In this document: piece after piece, positions 36,234 to 45,977 of the stretch
Layout of the letters: each line of letters opens with the position of its first letter
Position numbering within the stretch: the stretch's first letter is position 1
Assembly: GCA_019915135.1 (NCBI GenBank)
Contig: JAHLMK010000027.1
Span: 124,001-188,000, forward strand
Origin: Strobilurus pachycystidiatus
Taxonomy: Eukaryota > Basidiomycota > Agaricomycetes > Agaricales > Physalacriaceae
DNA length: 64,000 nucleotides
Reading direction: 5' to 3'
Position numbers and translations under genes: made by a program
Notes under the pieces: generated by a model
Database searches by the model: none
Told to the model about the DNA's origin: nothing
Seen by the model: the letters and a program-made list of their open reading frames with translations, nothing else

Positions 36234-37542
36234 ATGATAACGGGCCAGTGGCGGAATGCTTTGCCGCCCGCCGCGAAAAGGATCGTCGACTGTGACCGGC
36301 TCAGTGAGGTGCGACCGGGGTGAATCTGTCCGCTGGTGCTGAATGTATTGATAGGTTGCCTGGCCAGACATTGAACGGGATGCAAGCCAAGTGCGGTGGC
36401 TTGTCTTGAAATTCCGAGATGGTCGACACAACAACCTCAAGGGAGTACTGCAACTTCTCCTCATCTTTCGCAAGGCCGTGTGCGTGGAGTTGGAGAATGT
36501 GAACCTCAAAGTGGACGACGAGGACGAATGGAAGATGATGCTGGCCATCGCGCGGAAAGAGATATGGGAGGCATGTAGCTCAATCCGCACGGTGACGCTG
36601 CGTCGATGGCTACCACATGTCAGGGGACTGGCACTGCTTCTGGAGGGTCTCCGGGGGCTGGAGCAGTTAACGATTGAGGAGGACGTCCTCCCGAGGGGTT
36701 GGGGTTGGAGGGAGATACGCGACGCTACGCATGCCAAGGGCCATATGGACGTCGACGACGAAGATGATGTGGGTTGGTTTGACCGTGATATTCCTCCAGC
36801 CGTGCGACAGCTCAAAGAGCTCACTCTGTCTTATACTCTGTGCGCCGGCTACGAAAACGGAATGCCAGTCAACGAGCTTTGGTTTGGCTGTACCTTGCTG
36901 CAAAAATTGGAGATCACGATTGACGGGGAGCGGGGGGTGCATATGACGCGGCGCCTGATACATCTCAATCAACAGACGTTGACAGAGCTGAGCCTGATCC
37001 ACATCCGTGTGTACATTCCCTGTCATGGTGGCGAGTATCACCGTTAACTAACAGTGATGGTCCATACAGGTCGGTCGTGGGCGAAGACACAAACCTTCCG
37101 CACCGACAAGTGTATCCACCTAGCAAAACTGTGCATAGACGTCTCATGGGAGGACAGAGAGTCTCTGTGGGATGGACTAAACCATCTTGGCGAATGCGTT
37201 CGGGAGCTCGAGGTGACTTGGGTTATGCATTCCACTCGTGCTGTCTTTGGATGGATGGAGGAGATGGGGGGTCGAGGGCAGCTTAATAGGGTCTTTCGAA
37301 GGGTATTCAGCCAGCTGAGTGGTGCCCCGAGATTAGTGGTGACGCCCATGGGTGGACGGACCACCGAGGCCAAACAGTGTTTTGAGTTGGTAGGGTCAGC
37401 GTTTCTCAGGCATGCAGCGGAGGATATTGTTGGGCCAGGAAGGTTATCCTCTACGATCTGGTCGTCCGGGTTATGGACAGCAGTTACAAATGGATTAGAC
37501 CTCGAAGTCCGAAACCTCGACTGGGTTCGTCCAGTACTATAG
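36234..37542 (+). CDS. LRR-like protein (cluster copy 2)
   Basis: A short first exon (MITGQWRNALPPAAKRIV) is joined through GTGCGA...GATAG to VRWLVLKFRDGRHNNLKG. Leucine-rich stretches follow: VCVELENVNLKVDDED, IRTVTLRRWLPHVRGL, LEQLTIEEDVLP, LKELTLSYTLCAGYE and LQKLEITIDGE. After an intron at about 37012-37068 come CIHLAKLCIDVSWEDRES and LDLEVRNLDWVRPVL. No clear F-box is present, so it is either N-terminally trimmed or uses a diverged one. It is similar in layout to the gene upstream, and a common origin is inferred. Confidence 0.55.
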
Positions 37543-37627
37543 ACATCCTACCACGTTGTCACACAGATAATGTCATCGCGATCGAGGGACCTGTGACAGA
37601 CACGCCTCTTCTTTCGAGCCATCAAGT

Positions 37628-38346
37628 ATGAAGCTGCTGCATTGCCCCGACGATGTCCTGATGGCTATCATGATCATGGCCGATACGATGAAAATCGATT
37701 TGTGCCCTTTGGCTAGCAGTTGTAGGCGGTTACACGCGCTATTGGATTTGATTGGGCCACAGCGGGCGCGGGTCGTAGTGGACGTCTCGCAGAACAGCAC
37801 TCTTACCCCGCGGGTTGACGAAAGACTCAGATGGAAAGACCATGTAACCGAATTGCGCATTCGGTTCTGGGGTGTGTGCTCAGACTTTTCGTAATGTTCA
37901 CAAGTGACACAAGTACAGATTCCGGTCGCGCAGTGGCACTCCATGGATTCAAGCACCTGGAGCACTTGTTCGTATCTGCACGTTGGCGTGACTACGAGAA
38001 CATTGTCTACCTGCTGGAGCATGCAGAGATACCCTCTTTGCGAAAACTTTCGGTGGTTTTGCATATCGGAAACATTGCCGAGCTATACGACGAGGCCTCA
38101 TTGGACAGGCTGGACAAATTTGACGCTGGGATGATGAGGCTCATTGGAAAAGGAGAATTCATGACATTGGGGATCATCCTCGCCAACGAGGAGGAGGAGG
38201 AGGGTTTTGTAGAGGAGGTGCTGGACACGTTTTACGCGTGGTTGTTGTCAGCAACATGTGTGCCACGCTTCATCGTCACCGACGATTGCCAGAGTGTATG
38301 GGCTGAGTTCGATCAGTCACACATTGCGGACTTCCAATACTACTAG
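37628..38346 (+). CDS. F-box-like protein, short (cluster copy 3)
   Basis: Starts MKLLHCPDDVLMAIMIMAD, then LASSCRRLHALLD, which fits an F-box (PDDVLxxI...L..tCRrLhxL). A GT-AG intron (about 37872-37918) leads to RAVALHGFKHLEHLFVSARW, IPSLRKLSVVLHIGN and a tail ending IADFQYY. At about 224 residues it is shorter than the neighbouring genes, so it may be a trimmed family member. It lies 85 bp after the previous gene's stop. Confidence 0.55.
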
Positions 38347-38987
38347 TCTACGTGGGTGTTGCGAATTTGATGTTCAGAGTCACTGTCATGTCTTTACGCG
38401 ATCAGACATCTGGCACGAAAGTCGACGTGAAGAAGGTCGGGGCGTGTGAGCGCAAAAAATACCCGCAAGCTGAGCCGCTGTCTGGTGAGACTTTCTCGAC
38501 ATTCCAAGGTCGAAGCTGATTCTGTTTGAATAGTCAAATCGTGTGGAGTATTTGGTGAGGATCTCGGTATCTCTGCCGAGGTACGTCTTCGCTCACACGT
38601 TGTTAGCGAACCGGAAGAGCCTTGAAGCACTATTCGGAGAGGAGGAGGTGACTTTGATCGAAGACTGGGCAGAGGTGGACGAAAGTTTGGGTTCGACTGA
38701 TGACGACATGCCAGTGTTGGCTTGGGAGAATAGTGTTGCTGACGGTGCTTGTGCCTAGCAGTTGTCTCAATTCATAGCACATGAATGTCAGAACGTCTGG
38801 CAGTAAACATTGGTGGAGACATGAATAGACGAATGGGGGTCATCGATCGTGACTGGAGTGATGAGGACGAGTGACATTCTCCATACCTTATACTACCACG
38901 ACCAGGAAGCAATGAGGACGAGAAGGGGGCCCCAAGAATCTCATGTGAGGTTTGTGTTCATGATGCTATCCACATAGTCTGATAGAT
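38347..38987. other. Possible gene fragment and intergenic DNA
   Basis: A 71-codon plus-strand frame at 38543-38758 (YVFAHTLLANRKSLEALFG, then an acidic tail) looks protein-like but has no start or partner exon I can place. It may be a leftover 3' end of another cluster gene. The remainder is featureless. Confidence 0.3.
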
Positions 38988-40973
38988 GGCACACAGTTCT
39001 ACCAGGCAGGCTGTATCGACAACCTCCCTCTGGAAGCGAAACGCCTAGCTGGCACAACAGAGGGAGTCCGAGAGTTTATCGATGTCACTCATCGTCATGT
39101 CAAGATTCTCCTGCAGCGAGAAACTGATGAGCTGGCGTCCAGGTGGGGGAACCTGGCATTGGTGACGAAGGTCCTCGCGAGGGACTTTCCGGAGGCTTCC
39201 TCAAGCAAGTACAACTGGACGCGGGGCGGTACACGACTGGATGCATACCAGAAGTTCCCCACTCAAGTCTGCCAGCTCGTGGACGACCTGATGGTCTTGG
39301 TTTGGCGAGATGTAGCGCCGAGCATCTTGGTAGTCATGGAGCGGGAGAGCTCGGATGCCAAAGAGGGCGCAAAGACGCGGGATGGAGAGGAGGAGGCGAT
39401 GAAGGACACAGTGGCACTGGCAAGGATGGACGAAGTCACCTTGTTGGATATTGTCAATTGGATGTTCATGGTCAGCCAGGTGTGCCTCCTCGGTCGTCCG
39501 ATGAAACTGTCTTATGAGCAACTTGTTTAGACGTCGGAGACGGTCAAGACGTATTTCAAGGGGGAGTCGTGCATCGTACAGACGACTCACCTCCTCTATT
39601 CGTACGCCTTCCATGTGCCATCCGGTGGTCTCATCCCCAAGGCTGGCCTCGTCCACTGGGCCTGTCGCCCCACTGACACGCGCAGCCCTCGATTCTTTCC
39701 CACGAGCTTTGCGAAGGCGTGTCTCTGGCTTGTTGAGCAAGTGCAACTGGGCCAGGATATGAATGTCGAGTGTGCGTTGTGGACGTTGATTTATCTGGGG
39801 TCCGAGGGGGACGTAACGAGTGCCTTCGTCCGAGACACCGTGAGTCGATTCCGCATGGTTCACTGGGTCACTTTGCTGCTGGCTGGGATGACGCGGGCCA
39901 CAGGACCAGATCGCTCTTGGATCGGAGAAGATGTACCAAAGGTGTTCATGACAGGGCTGGGTTTTGTGCTGCCGTTCTTGTGCAACGAGGTCAATGTGCA
40001 CGAGGCTTTGGTGGGGAACCTGCTGGACGCAGTCGTGTTCTCTTATCGTCTCAAGTGGGTCGCAAGGAAAGAGCAAGCGGAAACCCTGGAAAAGGCGATG
40101 AATTGTCTCGGCGCCTTTGCTCGTCGTCCACGTATCTTACGGCACTTCATACGGTCATCTACACGAAAGCACCTTTTGGACGACAAGGTCATCCGGGACG
40201 GCGACAGTGAACCTTGGGTTTTGTGTCGAGAGATCTTCAAGGGGTTGGACAGGTATATGAGGTTGTATACAGAGACTATGCGCAAGTGTGCATGGGTGAG
40301 ATACATTTTCCTTCCTCTTCAGATGCAAGTGACGCTGATGCTATATAGGTTGATTGTACGAAAACTGATGGGAAACTGAAGCGCTGTGGGCAGTGCAGAC
40401 AACGTCTGTATTGCTCAGGAGGGTGCCAGAGGAGGGATTGGTGCCAGCATAACGACCCGGACGACAATCACAAACGGGAATGCAGGCATTTGGGGATCGT
40501 CTCTGGTGAGTGATTGTCACGGACGAAGGTATTAGTACTGATCTTTGTGGTTGATAGATGGGACTCGGGCGGGTCATTTCACATTCGAAAAGACGGTAGC
40601 GTTCGGGTTGGTGCGCGACCATTCAAGGCTGATTCAAGGGGCTTTGGCGGGGTTTCCAGCGCTTATGATCAAAGGTGACGCGCCTGTGCACGTGAGACCA
40701 GGTGGGAGCCAGGTTTTCTTGAAAAGTTTCCCCGCGGGACCTGTGGGAGAGGAAAGGGTTGGTGTCGCCAACTTTGACGATGTTCTGTGTGCACCGGTTT
40801 TATTTGTGGATTATAACATGGTGAACTTGGTATGGCGCGTAGAGGCGGCACCCAGCTTTCTCCGTGTTTGGCCGAGGAAGAGGAGGAGCTTCGAGTGCTA
40901 CTATTGCCTCAGAGTGCAAGTGGATGGGCGATGGGCGTATCTTTTGGATTTTTTGAGTTTGGGCTTGCAGTGA
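38988..40973 (+). CDS. MYND zinc-finger protein (5' end uncertain)
   Basis: Helical N-terminal region (PLEAKRLAGTTEGVREFID, LVTKVLARDFPEASSS), then about 300 residues without a known motif (FHVPSGGLIPKAGLVHW, LWTLIYLGSEGDVTSAFV). At about 40285-40500, across an intron, there is a MYND-type zinc finger: CAWVDCTKTDGKLKRCGQC, RLYCSGGCQRRDW and HKRECRHL. MYND fingers are protein-interaction modules. A C-terminal domain follows (FTFEKTVAFGLVRDHSRL) and ends LLDFLSLGLQ. Small introns lie at about 39479-39530, 40296-40348 and 40506-40558. The first exon could not be found: the frame is open only from about 38975. The partner is unknown. Confidence 0.65.
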
Positions 40974-41357
40974 TGTTGAAGGCTCGAGTCTTACCTACAT
41001 AGTCAGCACCGCTCCGGTGGGCAGAAAGGGATGGTGGGAGAGTTTAACGGATGTTGTGTGTAACAGGACAAAATGTGTGTATGCCTGTTTGTGTGAGAAA
41101 CAGATTGTATCTTGAATTGGGGAAGAGAGCATACAAACGGCGGGGTACACATGTGTCCAGGAGGGGATTGGTTTGAGATAGTCTTTGGGCAGATTTCGTC
41201 AGATGGGTTCGGATGAAACGTGCGTACACCAGGCTTTCCTGTGAATAGATTATATGCTGAATTCGTCCGGCCGATCAGAGGAAATGGCGGGACAGGCAAG
41301 AACAAGACTTGGCATTTCGTGGGGATGATGTGATTCGTCACATAGGTGGCCAGAAAA

Positions 41358-42470
41358 GTGAGTACGCGACGTCTGCATGGATTGTATCATATCCTGACGG
41401 TGGTCCGCCCGAACACAGGAAACGGTGCAACAGAAGTGAACGGTGGATTGGGTTGCATACAGTAATGGGTCAGACAAAAAGTGAGTACGCCAGTCCATTT
41501 TGGGAATTGAGCATACGCTTACTTTGTGTAGCCGTAGCAGATCAGTCCTAGGCGAGGATTTCTGTCAAATGAGTCGAACGAAATGTGAGTACGCCGCACT
41601 TGCCTAGAATGGATCATCTGCTTATGCATTTGGCCGACAAAAGACCGGATGGACCGCAAGGATCGGGTCCGACTGTCTATTCGTGACCTCGGTGGGACGA
41701 AATGACAGTACGCCGAGTTCTCTTGAGAGTCAGGCGTAACCCAAGTTCGTTACATGGATGAGACCAAATAGATCCACATGACTTCGCTCACCGGGAGTGG
41801 GTGTCGGTCCTGGGAGATGGTTTGGTCTCGTAGGCTGCACCAAATGTAGGTTCGCCGGTCTTATGTGAGAAGCGGTATGATGCTGATTGAACCAAGTAAA
41901 GGTACAGGAGACCAGAGACAAGAACGTGGGTACGAGGCAAGGATTTGGTCCCCCAGGTTGTACAAAATGTAAGTATGCCGGATTGTAACCGAAAGTGATC
42001 ATACGCTCATTTCGTGCGGCGGCCAAGAGGAAACCGTCGGACAAGTAACGGGGGTGGCTCTTCCCCGAGCAGAATCGGTCAATTCCGCCGGACGAAATGT
42101 GAGTTCGCCAGAGTTTAGAGAGTGTAGGACGTACACTTATTTGGTTTGACCGATCAGACGAAATCACGGGAGAGGACGTCATGCAATGGGAGACGGAGGA
42201 CTGTCGGATGGTTTGGTCTCATGAATGGCACCAAATGTTGGTTCGTCGGAGTTGGGTGATATTGAACCATACGCTGAATTCGTCATTTTAATTGAGCCAA
42301 ATGAAGGTACAGCCTCTACAGGAGGGCCCGCATCAAGATACCTGGTCCTAGGTAAGGATTTAGTCACGCAGGTTTCACCAATTGTGAGTACGCCTCGATC
42401 TGATATGAAGGGATCATACGCTGAATTCCAGGTGGCTATTCTAGGTGATATGAGCTATGCTTAGCGAAAT
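41358..42470. repeat. Degenerate array of intron-like units, block 1
   Basis: About nine units spaced 80-140 bp. Each opens with a splice-donor-like GTGAGTACGCC (or GTAGGTTCGCC, GTAAGTATGCC, GTGAGTTCGCC) at 41358, 41481, 41585, 41846, 41969, 42099, 42237 and 42384. About 35-40 bases later there is a branch-site-like CTNAY (CTGAC, CTTAC, CTTAT, CTGAT, CTCAT), and most end in an acceptor-like CAG or AAG (for example 41418, 41540, 42157). The donor is usually preceded by GACGAAAT or ACCAAAT. No continuous protein can be read through the intervening 35-65 bp pieces. Confidence 0.75.
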
Positions 42471-42879
42471 GTACATTGCCTGGCGTGTCATACGCTGATC
42501 ACATCTTTGTTATCAGCCGAATGGATCAGATGAATACGACGAAGGTGAGCTCCGCTTTCATGTCATCTTGGCTTTACCGAATGGCTTGACCAACAGGAGG
42601 CACAAGCGGTCTGCTCACAACAACGATGTGATCGTTGACTTCTTAGTGAGATACTCAGGCCAATGAACTTTCGAGGACATTCCACGGGAGAAGGTCTGCG
42701 AAGGAGCGACGATCATTCATCGAAGTCAATCAATGGAAGTCACTCAACTTCTGTGGCTTCGAGCGGGCGAAGTTCTCATTACCAGGGTTCTCTTTCTTTC
42801 CTTCCCCCCACATTCTTCTCTCATGGCTTCAGTAAAGGGAAGTAAAAGAGTTAGACTGTGATCAAGAGAAAACTAACGG

Positions 42880-44231
42880 TTGTACAGAGTGCCCTGGACG
42901 TCACGAAGCAGGCCCGACCGAGGTGGCATTCTGAAATTGAACATAGTCCGGGGTACAGGTGCATTATTGACCGAGTGTGTGTGCCAGGCGGTAGAAATTG
43001 AAACGAATGTTTACAGAGTTCCCTATGAGCTGATTGCAAGAATCTTCAAGGAGGCATGTACGGAGGATGGCTGGCTGGCCAATCATGACGGACGACGAAT
43101 TGCCGTAGCATGTCTTCAGGCGGTACCTCAGATGAGGACAGAGTTGGCGAAAGTCCTGTGTGAGACCGTGATCGCCTCGAATGGGTACCGACTGAACCAC
43201 GACTGGTACTGGTGGACCCGCGCAGCCGTTTGTCCGCAGCCTGACGAGTACTTGTCCGAGGTACTCCAGGCATCACCGGAAGCCGCGGCAGGCGTCAAAC
43301 ACCTCATGATCTACGTGGGCTGCTGCGACGACAAGAAGAGAAAAAGGTTCATTGGGGGCTGCCTAGACTTGCTGAGGTTATGTCCAAGGGTATGTTATGT
43401 CACCGTGGTTGGAGGACAGCCGTGGATGGTAGACGTGGTGAGAGGTTTGGTCCCTCGGTTGAATAAAGGCTGCATGATACGCCGACAACACCATCACCCA
43501 TCTAATGGCTACGATGGGGTACGGCATGCGAGTTTTGCAGATGGGAGCAGTCTCACGCACATCTGGCCGGGTGTCAAGGATCATTCTGCTCATACGATAT
43601 GCCTCAAAAATGGGCCAGGTGTGCAAAAGGTGGAAGAGAAAGAGTGGAAGAAGCTGCGTGACACGATCCGAAGTGAGTTGCTGGGTACTACGACGACGGG
43701 TGAGGTGGGGGTGACGATCTACAGTGAGTAACAGCAGTTTTATGCATGAATGGGCCTGCCAATGTTGAGACGATGATAGACATTTATGGTCGCAGCGGCA
43801 TGTGGAAGGGGAGCGATTGGGGCCTTACGGACTTGCGGTCTCTAACAGTCGATTTCTCCTTCCACCGATGTGCAGAGGGAGTCGCCGAAAGTATCGACCT
43901 GCTACCTAACATGGCTAATGGTCTGGAGTTGACGTTGGAGATGTGGGTGTTCCGGCCCTTCACAGCACAACATCAAGTTTGCGGAAAGAAAGCACTGGGC
44001 AGTATCATACAAAAGGTGCTCGATGGTGGAGGGTCGGTAGCATTGAAGTGGATGTGTGTCAAACAGGACGACGAAAGTGATAGTGAGGGTTGGGTTAAAG
44101 CTGCGAAGGAGGAAACAGAGAAATTTGAAGAGGGGCTCAGAGGGAATGCCAGGAGCAGATTTGTCACAGAGTGGGGAGTGGTCTTGGACGGAAGTTGGAA
44201 GGGAATTCGGGAGTTCTACAAGGGCGCATAG
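42880..44231 (+). CDS. F-box-like protein between the two arrays
   Basis: The segment VYRVPYELIARIFKEACTED resembles an F-box (vPxElixxIFxxc), followed by RRIAVACLQAVPQMRTELA, which fits the second half of the domain. Then come HDWYWWTRAAVCPQPDEYL, LKHLMIYVGCCDDKKRKRF and, after an intron at about 43723-43779, GRSGMWKGSDWGLTDLRSL, LTLEMWVFRPF and the tail ending IREFYKGA. The region after the F-box may be a diverged LRR-type domain. The 5' end is unclear: exons near 42824-42945 compete, and one (ending ETNVY) flows into the F-box in frame. The gene sits between the two intron-like arrays. Confidence 0.5.
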
Positions 44232-44499
44232 GGAGTTGGTGTCGGAAAGCTCAGATGGTCAGGACAAAAGACAAGCTTCCCTCAGATCCAATTTTTGTAA
44301 GATAGACAACGATGACGGACTTGTTCTACTATGTTCGACACAGTGCACTCACATAATGAAGAGACCTTTTGATCTGACGCCCACGGAGCTGAAGCGCTCT
44401 GAGTGCAATATAGACGAGTTATGGGTGTCAGAGCCGCCGTTTCATGGAAACTTTCAAGCCAGGTTGGATAGAGCACTGGGCTTCCTTCGTCTCTGTCTT

Positions 44500-45450
44500 G
44501 CACGAAATGTGCGTAGATTTGATTGTGTGTGTTATGGGTCGTACACTGATTTGGCTACCAAAGGGTACGAAACGAGGGTAGGTGCAGGAGAGGAACCAAA
44601 AACAAGGTGAACAATCAGTCAATTTCGCAAATCCGGTGAGACTAAAGGTGAGTACATCCCAATGCAGATGATGGAGGCTGTACGCTAATCTGGTCTCACA
44701 GATAAGACGAAATGAGGGCAGTTGCAGCCGGTGCATGTGTGAGTACATCGAATTGTGAACGTTATGGACTGCACGAGGTTTCCGCTCAACAGAATGGACG
44801 AAGTGTGTGCATGGGCACCCGATGCATTGAACAAAGACGTTCACCGTAGAAATAAAGGAAGTTGCACCTGGAGGAAGTGGAGCTCGCAGTCGATTTTGTG
44901 ATTCCTGTGTGACGAAATGGGCGTACGTCGAGTTTGGAAAGTCATCGCCTGGACGCTGATTTCGTCCTGCAGATCGCGCAAAAAGGGATAGGTGCAGCTG
45001 GCTGCCAATGACATAACAGTGGCTGTTCGTGAATATGTTTGGACTAAATATGAGTACATCGAGCTTCGGAGGTAATCCTCTGCACGATGATTTCGGCCTA
45101 CAGAATGAACGAAATGCTTGTACACAGACAATGTGAGTGTCAAGTCTTGAAAGAAATTGGCTGGACAATGATTTCGTCCAACAGATCGTACGAAATGCTT
45201 GTAGGTGAATGCGGACTTGCGACCAAGTTGATTCGCAAGCGATTTAGTGATTCTTGTGTCACTAAATTTGTGTACGTCGGGTCTTCAAAGCAATCGACCG
45301 GACGCTGATTTCGTCCAGCAGATCGGACGGAATAGGGTATGGCTGCCAATGACAGAACAATGGCTTTCGTGAATATGTTCGGACTAAATGTCAGTACATC
45401 GAGTCCTGGAGGTAATTGGCTGCACGGTGATTTCAACAGCTTCGAGGAAA
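44500..45450. repeat. Degenerate array of intron-like units, block 2
   Basis: Same kind of unit as block 1, here mostly with GTGAGTACATC as the left end (44648, 44739, about 45050, 45133, about 45390), branch-like GCTAATC or GCTGATT, and CAG at the right end (44701, 44792, 45184). Intron-like lengths are 52-54 bp. Within it a larger piece is tandemly duplicated: about 44893-45070 recurs at about 45241-45420, an offset of about 348 bp. Confidence 0.75.
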
Positions 45451-45977
45451 TGCACATCGGTGCTTCCCCGAACCTTCTGCGGTGGGTCCAGGCCAAGTCC
45501 CTCTCCGCATCTACTCGGCCCACCCATCGACTGCCGCACCCCCATCCGCAGATGTCTGACCTCGTTGTAATAGATAGACCATCGTCTCGTGGAAGAACTG
45601 GAGGATGTGAAATCTCGTCATCAGAACGATGTAGAGCAAAGCGACTTCAGTGCTGATCAGACATGGAAGAAGTACCAGTCTGAGCTTGCCCAACTGGCTG
45701 AGGGTATGGTGTGTCTCATCCATCACATAGGATAGTTGCATATCCAGATCAATGGCTCGAGCCCCACCTTACTTGTTGCTGTCTGTGGTTACTGATCGTG
45801 TCGGACTTGAGCTTGCGCGTGAGACTGTTCTCCATATGCGCTGCTTCACCCTATAGCATTACCTACACCTCCTGATCTCTGTCCTTTGCCTATATAGGCC
45901 CAGTCGCTCCTTGACTTCTTCCGCATCTGCATCCTCCTTGACAGCAACGCAACTTCCTGCATCCTCCAAAGATCGCC
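45451..45977. other. Stretch without a supported gene
   Basis: Frames on both strands are short and without motifs. The last ~80 bases run into the PKS relic (first ATG at 45978) and may be its old promoter; a TATA-like TATATAGG lies at about 45892. Confidence 0.35.

Noticed and set aside
39201..40076. A 291-codon minus-strand frame opposite the MYND gene
   Set aside because: The plus-strand chain has good introns and a full MYND finger; the minus frame has no motif and unlikely composition (many His/Arg/Gln).
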